Positions 1 to 6,263 of a stretch of DNA of 8,628 bases are shown piece after piece. The translations under genes and the position numbers were made by a program. The notes beneath the pieces were generated by a model that was given only the letters and a program-made list of their open reading frames with translations, was not told where the DNA came from and searched no databases. Position 1 is the first letter of the stretch; the number at the start of each line of letters is the position of its first letter. Where the stretch lies: the NCBI GenBank assembly GCA_003644335.1, contig QNCB01000032.1, positions 1 through 8,628 on the forward strand. The letters run 5' to 3'. Source of the DNA: Planctomycetota bacterium. Its GTDB lineage: Bacteria; Planctomycetota; Phycisphaerae; SM23-33.

Positions 1-378
1 GATGCTCTGAAGAGTACGCTGCGGCCTTGCACTTATTTTGGGTTCCAAAACGGGCTGAAAAGCCTCATTCGAGTTTACGAACAAGCTCGCGAGCATGGCG
101 ACAGTACGGAGAAGTTCGGCGGCTTTACCGAGGTGGACGGGCGAAAGTGTATCGTGCTTATCCGGTTCCTGCCGAATCGGCCTGGCGCGAAATACCCGGC
201 CCGGAAAACCGTCGTCTGCCTGGATATCAAGACGCTCGTGCCAATGCGGGTGGTAGGGTACAACTGGGACAACAAGCTGTCCTGCAACTACGAGTATCGC
301 GATTTGAACTTCGACGTAGCCCTGCAAGGAGCGGACTTCACCCCACAGGCAAACGGCATTAAACGCAAAGCGAGCTGA
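1..378 (+). CDS. DUF1571-like secreted protein, C-terminal part (5' end outside window)
   Basis: The reading frame is open from the first base and ends at a TGA at 376-378, giving the last 125 residues of a protein whose start lies outside the window. It aligns along its whole length with the C-terminal part of the next gene: both share LRPCT, a GF(Q/E)N block, KCIVL, ICLDIKTL or VCLDIKTL, PMR(V/I)VGY, the SCNYE(Y/F)RD block and DFTP(Q/K)ANGI near the end. That makes it a tandem paralogue. I recognise the family as DUF1571, found in planctomycetes and of unknown biochemical function; by analogy with its complete neighbour it is probably exported. Short matches also survive at DNA level, such as a shared CTGCGGCCTTGCAC, so the duplication is either fairly recent or constrained. 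The family assignment is from memory of sequence style, not a search. Confidence 0.8.
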   Translation, partial: DALKSTLRPCTYFGFQNGLKSLIRVYEQAREHGDSTEKFGGFTEVDGRKCIVLIRFLPNRPGAKYPARKTVVCLDIKTLVPMRVVGYNWDNKLSCNYEYRDLNFDVALQGADFTPQANGIKRKAS

Positions 379-387
379 CATTAAAAG

Positions 388-430
388 CAAATCCGAAATC
401 CGAATATCGAAATTCGAAACAACTCCGAAT
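388..430. repeat. AATCCGAAAT-type interspersed repeat in the spacer between the DUF1571 genes
   Basis: Nearly the whole 52-bp spacer is built of short variations on AATCCGAAAT, CGAATATCGA and AATTCGAAAC. The same vocabulary returns as a large palindrome at 2598-2677. The repeat runs to the start codon at 431 and leaves no recognisable Shine-Dalgarno sequence there. Repeats of this wording are widespread in intergenic regions of planctomycete and other environmental bacterial genomes; I infer the same family here. Confidence 0.7.
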
Positions 431-1297
431 ATGACCAGGCGAATTTTTCTTTCAACGTATTTTTGTCTCTTTGCTCTGGTGGGTTTTTCTGGCTGTGTCC
501 AGCCTCAGGAGCGATACACGTCCGTTCTGAGTTTCACCCAGGCTGAGGAAAAACTCCTCTCGCCGGATATTCTTGCTCAGGCCAAGGGGAACCATCTTGC
601 ACTGCTAGCCCGCTCGGCGGAGTCTTATCGAGCTATGAAAATTCGGGACTATACCTGCACCTTCGTCAAGCAGGAAACTCTCTCAGGCCAACTTCGCCCA
701 GAGCAGCAAGTCGCGGTGAAGTTCATGCCAAGCCCGTTTAGCATCGCGATGATATGGACAAAAAACGCGCCGCTGGGCGACAGGCTGATCTTCGTCCAAG
801 GCCAATACAAAGACGCCAAGGGCCAAAGCAGAATGCTTGTGCGGCCAAAGGGAGGCCTGGCCCAACTGCTCGCCGGCAAGAGCGTGCTGAAACTCCCCGA
901 CGGGCCTGACGCCATGCGAAACACGCTGCGGCCTTGCACGAAGTTCGGCTTTGAAAACAGCATCGCCAGTCTGATTGAGGTGTACAAACTCGCGGAGAAA
1001 AACGGCGACCTCGTCGGCCAGGCGTTTTTGGGCACCACAGAAGTGGCAGGCCAAAAGTGCATCGTCCTGCAGCGGGTCCTTGCCAATCGCGACGGAGCAA
1101 ACTACCCCGCAAAAACCACCGAAATCTGCCTGGATATAAAAACGCTACTGCCAATGCGAATCGTGGGCTACGACTGGAACAACAATTTCTCGTGCAACTA
1201 CGAGTTCCGCGACGTGAAATTCAACACAGGCCTGAGCGCGAAAGACTTCACCCCCAAAGCCAACGGCATCGCCCCGCCAAAGAAGTCGAAGAAATAA
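431..1297 (+). CDS. DUF1571-like predicted lipoprotein
   Basis: This 288-residue protein starts with a typical export signal: MTRR, a hydrophobic stretch (residues 5-19) and a lipobox-like FSGC with the modifiable cysteine at residue 22. It is therefore probably a lipoprotein anchored in a membrane and facing the periplasm. The mature part carries the DUF1571 pattern, including a YTCTFVKQE block around residues 74-82, LRPCTKFGFEN near residue 160, and the C-terminal SCNYEFRD and DFTPKANGI blocks. The tail is lysine-rich (PPKKSKK). The biochemical role of the family is unknown. The start is fixed by the signal peptide immediately after it, although no good ribosome-binding site precedes it because a repeat fills the spacer. 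It lies 52 bp behind its paralogue on the same strand, so co-transcription is likely. Confidence 0.85.
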   Translation: MTRRIFLSTYFCLFALVGFSGCVQPQERYTSVLSFTQAEEKLLSPDILAQAKGNHLALLARSAESYRAMKIRDYTCTFVKQETLSGQLRPEQQVAVKFMPSPFSIAMIWTKNAPLGDRLIFVQGQYKDAKGQSRMLVRPKGGLAQLLAGKSVLKLPDGPDAMRNTLRPCTKFGFENSIASLIEVYKLAEKNGDLVGQAFLGTTEVAGQKCIVLQRVLANRDGANYPAKTTEICLDIKTLLPMRIVGYDWNNNFSCNYEFRDVKFNTGLSAKDFTPKANGIAPPKKSKK

Positions 1298-1310
1298 GCT
1301 CCCACTTTTT

Positions 1311-1340
1311 TTCACCATGAAGACCATGAAGAAAAAGTAG
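1311..1340. repeat. Half copy of the CACCATGAAG repeat family
   Basis: Just after the DUF1571 stop codon the sequence reads CACCATGAAGACCATGAAG flanked by T and A runs; ACTTTTT and AAAAAGT form a 7-bp inverted pair around it. The same wording forms both arms of the palindrome at 8307-8385. It seems to be a single arm of that element. The flanking inverted pair could help end transcription, but it lacks a GC-rich stem, so I do not call a terminator. Confidence 0.55.
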
Positions 1341-1877
1341 GCGATAAAAACAGGCTCTCATCCCGAATAGTTGGTGGCTTCTGTATTGTTTCGCCTGCAA
1401 AAGCTGTGAATTTAACGCTTTATGGCCTCCGGTATGTATGGTATAGTATCCCAACGCCACGGGGAATAGGGCAACGCAGGAGTGCGACCCGCCCGCCGTG
1501 GCGGTGCCATACGGCATGGGGTTGGTATCCTTTTGGTGGCAACCCTTTATATTATGCCGGTGGCTACAATGCGATAAACTCCAGCTCCGCAAGGGGTTGC
1601 TTTTATACGGTTTTCTACCGACTATTCGGGTGGAGAACCCTTTTTTATCTTTGGTTCTTTTCCGTGATTGGCTATAAAAATCTTAACTTCTTTCAACTTG
1701 GCGGGTTAAATATCCGAACAGTAGGTGGGGCTGCGTGAACGCGTTTTCTTTTACTGCAATGGACACTTTGCCGTGTTAAAATAACAGTTAGAGATACTAC
1801 TGTCCCACCACAAGTTGAATAATGGCCGTTGGTTGTAATTTTGGTTGTTTTGAATGTTGCGCTCTGTTTGTGTAAAA

Positions 1878-1892
1878 GCCTGTAAAACAGGC
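1878..1892. terminator. Small hairpin, possible weak terminator
   Basis: GCCTGT (1878-1883) and ACAGGC (1887-1892) form a perfect 6-bp stem with an AAA loop, followed on the + strand by ATTTTCTC. The stem is short and the T tract is interrupted, so a termination function is only possible. It lies 130 bp before the CBM48 start. Confidence 0.25.
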
Positions 1893-2021
1893 ATTTTCTC
1901 GAACAGACTTAGGCTTAAAAGCTGTAGCAAAATGTAGCGGCTCTGTTTTTGTTTGAGTGATTGCGCGCGGCGGTTGTGTCCGGGGATTGTCGGATGGTGA
2001 GACTATTGGGGAGTTGCGGAA

Positions 2022-2372
2022 ATGGTAACGGTTGAGCAAAACTGGGTTGTTTTTACTTTTTATCGTCCTGGCGCGTCCCGGGTTTGCGTTGCGGGAGATT
2101 TCAATGGCTGGGCGAGCGGAGACGCGGAAATGATCGACGTCGGCAACGGCAATTGGGAGGCGCGTCTGCGTTTGTCGCCTGGAGAATTTCGCTTCCGATA
2201 CTGTGCTGACGGGGAGTGGTTTGCGGACTATGCAGCTGGCGGGCTGGAAATGGGAAGATTCGGCATGGACAGCATCGTGGTCGTGCCAGACAGGCAGCTG
2301 CAGGAAACCTATGAACCAATTCCCGAGGAGATTGGTGCGGCATTGTCAGCTGAGGCTGTCTTGGCTGTTTGA
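2022..2372 (+). CDS. Stand-alone CBM48 / AMPK-beta-like glycogen-binding domain protein
   Basis: This 116-residue protein consists almost wholly of one immunoglobulin-like carbohydrate-binding domain of the CBM48 (isoamylase N-terminal, AMPK beta subunit) type. The signature runs from VCVAGDFNGW (residues 21-30) through GNWEARLRLSPGEFRFRY (43-60), DGEWFAD (63-69) and FGMDSIVVV (80-88). Trp30, Trp45 and Trp66 lie where this family places its sugar-stacking and core aromatics. There is no signal peptide, so it should be cytoplasmic, and no catalytic domain is attached. Residues 89-116 form a short acidic and alanine-rich tail. A GGGGAG at 2008-2013, 8 nt before the ATG, supports the start. By analogy it may bind glycogen or another alpha-glucan, or act as a targeting or regulatory subunit. 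No glycogen enzyme is visible next to it, so the partner is unknown. Confidence 0.85.
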   Translation: MVTVEQNWVVFTFYRPGASRVCVAGDFNGWASGDAEMIDVGNGNWEARLRLSPGEFRFRYCADGEWFADYAAGGLEMGRFGMDSIVVVPDRQLQETYEPIPEEIGAALSAEAVLAV

Positions 2373-2419
2373 TTCTATAAAAGTGTTTGCTTGCCAGGTG
2401 CAAGGAGTTGGTTGTACCC

Positions 2420-2440
2420 TAGCCTGTTTCATGCAGGCTA
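2420..2440. repeat. TAGCCTG hairpin, first copy
   Basis: TAGCCTG (2420-2426) pairs perfectly with CAGGCTA (2434-2440) across a TTTCATG loop. A related hairpin follows in the same orientation at 2483-2509, about 60 bp away. It lies 48 bp after the CBM48 stop codon. It lacks a downstream T tract on the + strand, so it looks more like a dispersed repeat unit than a standard terminator. Confidence 0.6.
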
Positions 2441-2482
2441 TGTCACCTCAGGAGAATAGCGCCGGGGGCGTACCGGTGGGGC

Positions 2483-2509
2483 TAGCCCGTGATTTTTTTA
2501 TGCGGGCTG
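2483..2509. repeat. TAGCCCG hairpin, second copy
   Basis: AGCCCG (2484-2489) pairs perfectly with CGGGCT (2503-2508), with a T-G pair outside it, around a loop containing seven consecutive Ts. The pattern CTAGCCYGT, ATGCRGGCT and TGT matches the hairpin at 2420-2440 in the same order and orientation, so the two are diverged direct copies of one unit. Several stem differences keep pairing, as expected of a structure under selection or of a copied structured unit. Confidence 0.6.
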
Positions 2510-2597
2510 TGTTGCCAGGGGGGTGTGGGATTTTTTCGTGGCTTTCCGTGACTATTGTTTTGTACAGATTTTAGCTGTGTTTTGTAGCATAAGATTT

Positions 2598-2677
2598 ACT
2601 TCGGATTTCAGATTGCGGATTTCGGATTGTTTCGCGAAATTAACTCAATCCGAAAACTGAAATCCAAAATCCGAAAT
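2598..2677. repeat. 80-bp imperfect palindrome of the TTCGGATTTC repeat family
   Basis: The left arm (2598-2628) and the reverse complement of the right arm (2647-2677) agree at 25 of 31 positions by my count. The arms are built from TTCGGATT, GGATTTC and similar words, the same vocabulary as the repeat at 388-430. The 18-bp centre contains a small TTCGCGAA palindrome. It sits between two converging genes and could form a long stem in either transcript, but I see it mainly as a dispersed repeat. Confidence 0.75.
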
Positions 2678-2727
2678 TGCCCGGGATAACCAACCAGTTT
2701 TATGCCCACACACGATGCCCGATGGTA

Positions 2728-2744
2728 AGACCAGGGTTTGGTCT
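2728..2744. repeat. Short perfect hairpin AGACCA / TGGTCT
   Basis: AGACCA (2728-2733) and TGGTCT (2739-2744) form a perfect 6-bp stem with a GGGTT loop. There is no T tract after it on either strand that would make it a convincing terminator. It lies between the two larger palindromes of this spacer. Confidence 0.35.
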
Positions 2745-2819
2745 GGCACACTGCCAGGGAGTAGTTATCAGTAAAAACAGCAAACAGCGGCACCCAGCTA
2801 TTTGCCTATACCGTCAAGA

Positions 2820-2893
2820 GTCCACAGATTACACGGATTTTAGGGGGATTACACAGATTCTCTTTAATAAAAAAATCCGTGAAATCCGTGGAC
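2820..2893. repeat. 74-bp palindrome of the CCACAGATTACACGGATT repeat family, possible bidirectional terminator
   Basis: The left arm (2820-2841) and the reverse complement of the right arm (2872-2893) agree at 20 of 22 positions. The loop holds an extra copy of the word GGATTACACAGATT. The element begins 16 bp downstream of the aroD-aroE stop codon. As read from that gene it forms a strong stem whose first arm is followed by a run of Ts, though not in the position of a classic intrinsic terminator. Repeats of this wording are familiar from planctomycete and other environmental genomes. Confidence 0.7.
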
Positions 2894-2909
2894 TGCTTTT
2901 GCCTGTTGC

Positions 2910-4436
2910 CTACTCAAGTTTTTCGAGGACTGTTTTTCGCATGACTTCAACGGGTGGTTTTTCGCCTGTCCATCTCTCGTACTGGGCCCCGGCTTGGTTT
3001 ACGAACATGTCCAGCCCGGTAACGGTCGTCAGCCCGCGCTCCTGCCCTTGGGTTAGCAACTTGGTCTGCAGCGGATTGTAAACCGTGTCGAAAACCACCT
3101 TCGCCGAAGTTGGCAGAGGAGCTGGGTCTATCGGACTTTCAGCCACGTTTGGACTCATGCCGATAGCGGTGCAATTGATAATAATTTCCGGGTCGGTTTG
3201 GCAGGCTTCATTCAAAGGCCTAGCCTGGCAGCCAAACTCCCTGGCCAGGGCCTGGGCGCGGGCAACAGTGCGGTTGCAGACCGTTACCCCAGCCTTATAG
3301 TGCGACAAAGCAGCCACGATAGCCCGGGCAGCTCCGCCAGCTCCGAGCACCGTTACCGCCCGCCCAGCCAGGGCCTGTCGCGTGATATTCATCTTGTCGC
3401 ACAGTGCGTCGATAGCTCCGGCGTAGTCGGTATTATCCCCGCGGAGCTGGCCTGTGGGGGAAATCGTAATCGTGTTTACCGCGCCGATCCGCACTGCCAA
3501 CTCGTCGCAATTGGCTTGGCCTATATAAGCCAGGGCGTGTTCTTTGTGGGGAATCGTAACGCTAAGTCCCCTCAGCCCCAGCCAAGGCCTGGCCAAAGCG
3601 GCGTCCATAAATCGCGAAAAGTTTTCCACCCCGGGTTGAATCAGCAGCGGCAGATAGGCTGCGTCTCGGCCTGTCGCTTCGAAGGCTGCGTTGTGAATCG
3701 CTGGGCTCATGGAATGGCTTATCGGACAGCCTATCACGCCGAAAACTTCCGTCGCTGGGCCTATCGCGTCCCATCGGTACAGGCCCCTGGCCTCAGCCAG
3801 GGTAGGCTGACCCGGCGCCGATTCCGCTTTGCTGTGCAGCGAGGCAAAGCTGCCCCAGCAACCAAACTTCCGAGCCAACAGCCTGGTGATAAGTCCCATC
3901 GGGCCCATCGCCAGGGCCAGGGTGGGCTTGGTACTCGCGCGGACAACGTCGAACGCCCGCAAGGCCTCCGCTGCGTTTGTCGGAGCGAAGGCAACCTTGT
4001 TTATGTCCCCCGCCGAGGCGTCCATCGCTGCGACCAGCTCATCCAGGTCAGCTGGACAGCAGTCGAAATCGTGATGACTGACGACGGTCCTGGCCTGGCC
4101 AGGCTCGGGCCAATCCTCCGGCGGCACGTCCTGTTCGATATCCACCGCAGCCACCGGCCCACACCGCACCGCCCGGGCCAATAGCCCAAGACGATGCTGC
4201 TCCGAACCTGCGTACTGCCCGCCCTGGCGAGTCGGCCTGCATGTTATCAGCACCTCCGCCGGGGCCTGGGCCAGGAGGTCTCGCAGCTGTTCGTCGTCTG
4301 GCAGGGCGTCCAGAAAATCCAGACGACACTCGACCATGTCTGCTCCCTCAGCCGAGGCTGCGAGCATGTCCACCCGCATTGCCTCGATAGTCCGAGCGGT
4401 CAGCGGGCATATTAATTTCGTCTGCGATTCGGTCAT
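2910..4436 (-). CDS. aroDE: Bifunctional type I 3-dehydroquinate dehydratase / shikimate dehydrogenase (AroD-AroE fusion)
   Basis: This 508-residue enzyme joins two consecutive shikimate-pathway steps: dehydration of 3-dehydroquinate, then NADP-dependent reduction of 3-dehydroshikimate to shikimate. Residues 1-225 are a class I dehydratase: ECRLD (36-40), TCRPT with Arg67, SHHDF with the catalytic His122, NKVAF with the Schiff-base Lys147, Arg185, and SAPGQ (206-210). Residues 230-508 are the dehydrogenase: GCPISHSMSP with the shikimate-binding serines 240 and 242, IPHKE with the catalytic Lys298, GAVNTI (318-323), GDNTDYAG with Asp337, the nucleotide-binding GAGGAA (365-370) and NRT (388-390), NCTAIGMSP (421-429) and the final GLDMFVNQAG. 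All key residues are present, so both halves should work. The same domain order occurs in plant DHQ-SDH. The start lies 6 nt after the plsY stop, with AAGGGA overlapping the plsY end as the likely ribosome-binding site. It is the last gene of the cluster. Confidence 0.95.
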   Translation of the reverse strand: MTESQTKLICPLTARTIEAMRVDMLAASAEGADMVECRLDFLDALPDDEQLRDLLAQAPAEVLITCRPTRQGGQYAGSEQHRLGLLARAVRCGPVAAVDIEQDVPPEDWPEPGQARTVVSHHDFDCCPADLDELVAAMDASAGDINKVAFAPTNAAEALRAFDVVRASTKPTLALAMGPMGLITRLLARKFGCWGSFASLHSKAESAPGQPTLAEARGLYRWDAIGPATEVFGVIGCPISHSMSPAIHNAAFEATGRDAAYLPLLIQPGVENFSRFMDAALARPWLGLRGLSVTIPHKEHALAYIGQANCDELAVRIGAVNTITISPTGQLRGDNTDYAGAIDALCDKMNITRQALAGRAVTVLGAGGAARAIVAALSHYKAGVTVCNRTVARAQALAREFGCQARPLNEACQTDPEIIINCTAIGMSPNVAESPIDPAPLPTSAKVVFDTVYNPLQTKLLTQGQERGLTTVTGLDMFVNQAGAQYERWTGEKPPVEVMRKTVLEKLE

Positions 4437-4442
4437 CGTTCG

Positions 4443-5117
4443 TTATCCCTTTTTTCGTCCGATTTTATTTTCCGTCCCAGCCAGGAGTCTGACGATATTG
4501 GCTCGGTGGGTTACGTTTACCAGCACTACGATTACCGACGCGAAGGCTGTGAAAAGCCAAAGTTCTCCGACCTCGTCGAGGTGCAGCAGGATGAAGTATG
4601 GCAGAAACGACGAACAGCCTATGATGCTGCCCAGCGAGACATATCGGCTCAGGGCGGTTACGATTATCCACGTCAGGAAGCCCAGCAGCCCCGGCAGCGT
4701 GAAATACGGAAACACGCCCACGCCCACGCCCAGAGACGTCGCTACGCCCTTGCCGCCGCGGAAGCCAAGCCAAATATTGAACACATGACCGAGCACCGCT
4801 GAGGCTGCGACGCTCAGCCAGGCAGCCTGTTGAAGGAGCGTCGGCGTCGGGCTGCTATCGCCCAGGCGAACGCAGCCTATGAGTACGCCCGCCGCGAATG
4901 ACGGCACGGAACCCTTGGCCATATCCAGCAGGAAGCAGGTGTACCCCCACCGCTTGCCGAGTACGCGGGTAACGTTGGTCGCGCCGACATTGCCGCTGCC
5001 GACCTTGCGGATGTCCACGCCGTGGAGTTTGGCGATAAGCACGCCGAAGGGAATCGAGCCAAAGAGATACCCTCCCAGCGGCAGGAGCGTGAACCAGATT
5101 ATGGGATTGTCGATCAT
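4443..5117 (-). CDS. plsY: Acyl-phosphate:glycerol-3-phosphate acyltransferase PlsY
   Basis: PlsY is an inner-membrane enzyme that transfers an acyl group from acyl-phosphate to glycerol-3-phosphate, giving lysophosphatidate, the first step of phospholipid synthesis. The 224-residue product has the family's usual length and hydrophobic profile, with several membrane segments. Its signatures are in order: GSIPFG (20-25), SGNVGATN (41-48), the glycine-rich GHVFNIWLGFRGGKG (110-124), SRYVSLGS (157-164) and the C-terminal HRANIVRLLAGTENKIG (204-220). The start was set at 5117 because the family begins a few residues before its first membrane segment and because ATGA here overlaps the stop of the glycosyltransferase gene; GGAGG lies 5 nt before the ATG. 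The frame continues upstream, but that part merely shadows the neighbouring gene. The partner PlsX is not in the window. Confidence 0.95.
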   Translation of the reverse strand: MIDNPIIWFTLLPLGGYLFGSIPFGVLIAKLHGVDIRKVGSGNVGATNVTRVLGKRWGYTCFLLDMAKGSVPSFAAGVLIGCVRLGDSSPTPTLLQQAAWLSVAASAVLGHVFNIWLGFRGGKGVATSLGVGVGVFPYFTLPGLLGFLTWIIVTALSRYVSLGSIIGCSSFLPYFILLHLDEVGELWLFTAFASVIVVLVNVTHRANIVRLLAGTENKIGRKKG

Positions 5118-6253
5118 TTTGCCTCCGCGATTTGCGAGTAGATTTTGACAAGCTCGCCCACGTGTCGGGCGATGGACAATTTTTTCCCGTGCGCGGCTGC
5201 TGCACTGCCTCGGCCTGCCAGGCTGGCTGGGGCAATCATTTTTTGCATCGCATTGACGACGGCTCGAGTGTCGGCGGGGGTTGCTACGACGAGGCCCGCT
5301 CCGCCACCCAAAGCCTCTGCGGCGCCGTTGAAATCTGTGGTTATCGACGGGATGCCAAGCCTGCACGCTTCGAGGATAACCCTGCTGCACGCGTCGTACC
5401 AGCTGAGCAACAGGCAAATGTCCGCAGCCGCGTACCAAGGAAAAATATCAGCGACTGGCGGGATGAAGTGAACCGCATCAGCGACGCCCAGAGCCTTGGC
5501 CTGGGCGATGAATTTCGCGGGAGCTTCCCGCCCGACCGCGATGAGCACGCCTTGGCCTGACAACCTGCGCAGTTCCGCCAAGGCAGCGATGGCGAAGTCC
5601 ACGCCTTTGAGTTCGAAGTTCGTCGCGACCGTCAGGAAGACAGGCTCGTCCTGGGCCAGGCCTAGCTTGCTGCGCATTTGCTCCCGGATTTCCCGGCGAG
5701 TCTGTCCCTCTGCTGGGGTCAGCAGGGCGACGCCGTTGAAGACAACGCGCACATTTTCCGTCCGCCCATAGTACCGGGCCAATTCGCCGGCGACCATTTT
5801 GCTGCCTGGTATCCACAATGTGCGGGTGTCGGCGGCGAGTTTTTTTTCCAGCCTGGCCATGTATCGCCTGGGCGGGTTCAGTAGCCTGCCCAGTTTTTTG
5901 CCCAGCCGAGAGAGCGGACATTTTACGCGAGCCAAGCTGGCCCGGACCTGGGCGGGGATAGTCCCGCCGCGAGGCTGATATATGCTTGCCCCGGGTATCG
6001 GCAGCATTGCGTGGGTGATGTCGAATCGGCCTGGTGCACACTGGCGGATGGCTGCGGCGACGAACTTCCTCAACGAGCCTTTGCCCAGCGAAACGACCTC
6101 GACGCCGGGGCTGTCGCTGGGCCAAGAGCCCTGCTGACACAGCACCGTTACGCTGTGTCCAAGCTCTGCCAGCCGCTGGGCTATCTGCGCGGTAGAAGTT
6201 TCTCGCCCGCCTCGGCTGGGTTCCATTCGCTCGATTATCAGCGCGATTTTCAT
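5114..6253 (-). CDS. waaG: GT4 glycosyltransferase, WaaG-like (lipopolysaccharide core)
   Basis: The 379-residue product is a GT-B fold glycosyltransferase of family 4. Residues 1-40 form the first Rossmann unit with the RGG loop at 15-17, and the C-terminal domain starts near residue 204 (VFLTVATNFELKGVD, with Lys216). The donor-site block is SWYDACSRVILEACRLGIP (284-302). In place of the usual E-x7-E there is Asp287 and Glu295, a conservative change. IERMEPSRGGRE, NFELKG and TTDFNGAAE fit the WaaG branch, which adds the first hexose to the heptose region of the LPS core. The true sugar and acceptor cannot be read from sequence. The start at 6253 was chosen because MKIALIIERM is the expected first beta strand and it overlaps the upstream stop by ATGA; the frame runs a further 53 codons upstream as a shadow of the kinase gene. 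No signal peptide, so it acts at the cytoplasmic face of the membrane. Confidence 0.85.
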   Translation of the reverse strand: MKIALIIERMEPSRGGRETSTAQIAQRLAELGHSVTVLCQQGSWPSDSPGVEVVSLGKGSLRKFVAAAIRQCAPGRFDITHAMLPIPGASIYQPRGGTIPAQVRASLARVKCPLSRLGKKLGRLLNPPRRYMARLEKKLAADTRTLWIPGSKMVAGELARYYGRTENVRVVFNGVALLTPAEGQTRREIREQMRSKLGLAQDEPVFLTVATNFELKGVDFAIAALAELRRLSGQGVLIAVGREAPAKFIAQAKALGVADAVHFIPPVADIFPWYAAADICLLLSWYDACSRVILEACRLGIPSITTDFNGAAEALGGGAGLVVATPADTRAVVNAMQKMIAPASLAGRGSAAAAHGKKLSIARHVGELVKIYSQIAEAK

Positions 6254-6263
6254 AGCCTGGCCT
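6250..6263 (-). promoter_or_regulatory. Translational coupling junction waaP-waaG
   Basis: On the - strand the junction reads AGGCCAGGCTATGA: the waaP stop TGA and the waaG start ATG share ATGA. An identical 14-bp string forms the junction at 7068-7081. AGG within it may serve as a weak ribosome-binding site; the close overlap suggests re-initiation by the ribosome finishing waaP. Confidence 0.6.

Larger units (their letters stand above)
1298..2021. other. 724-bp spacer without a supported gene
   Basis: The spacer between the DUF1571 lipoprotein gene and the CBM48 gene is less GC-rich than the genes. It contains the half repeat at 1311-1340, an inverted pair CGCCACGG (1455-1462) / CCGTGGCG (1496-1503) flanking a G/C-rich stretch, and a small hairpin at 1878-1892. 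A 110-codon frame at 1406-1738 is open, but its product is an odd aromatic-rich sequence with low-complexity character and no family resemblance, and no Shine-Dalgarno sequence is obvious before it. I saw no tRNA, tmRNA or riboswitch that I could recognise. A promoter for the CBM48 gene should lie in the right part, but I could not identify one with confidence. Confidence 0.6.
2373..2909. other. Convergent-gene spacer composed largely of palindromic repeats
   Basis: The 537 bp between the CBM48 gene and the end of aroD-aroE contain two direct hairpin copies (2420-2440, 2483-2509), an 80-bp palindrome (2598-2677), a small hairpin (2728-2744) and a 74-bp palindrome (2820-2893). Open frames crossing the region are low-complexity read-throughs of the repeats. 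No gene is supported here. Because the flanking genes converge, no promoter is needed in this spacer, which makes it a tolerant landing site. Confidence 0.7.

Noticed and set aside
1628..1646. GGGT-GGAGA-ACCC followed by six Ts as an intrinsic terminator
   Set aside because: The stem is only four base pairs, too weak to support a call.
1406..1738. 110-codon frame as a gene
   Set aside because: No clear ribosome-binding site, no recognisable domain, unusual aromatic-rich composition and an included G/C-rich dyad. Kept only as a low-interest observation.
1797..2039. 80-codon - strand frame in the spacer before the CBM48 gene
   Set aside because: No ribosome-binding site, no family resemblance, and it overlaps the supported start of the CBM48 gene.
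2420..2893. CRISPR array
   Set aside because: The repeats belong to different families, are palindromic, diverged and not regularly spaced; no cas gene is present.
2677..3081. 134-codon + strand frame crossing the end of aroD-aroE
   Set aside because: Its first part translates the CCACAGATT repeat and the rest is antisense to the end of aroD-aroE.
3198..4184. 328-codon open frame on the + strand
   Set aside because: It lies opposite aroD-aroE, whose protein has complete catalytic motifs. The + strand product is Arg/Gly/Ser/Pro-rich with no family resemblance, as expected of an antisense shadow in GC-rich DNA.
5118..5438. 107-residue N-terminal extension of PlsY
   Set aside because: It shadows the glycosyltransferase gene; PlsY normally begins close to its first membrane segment.
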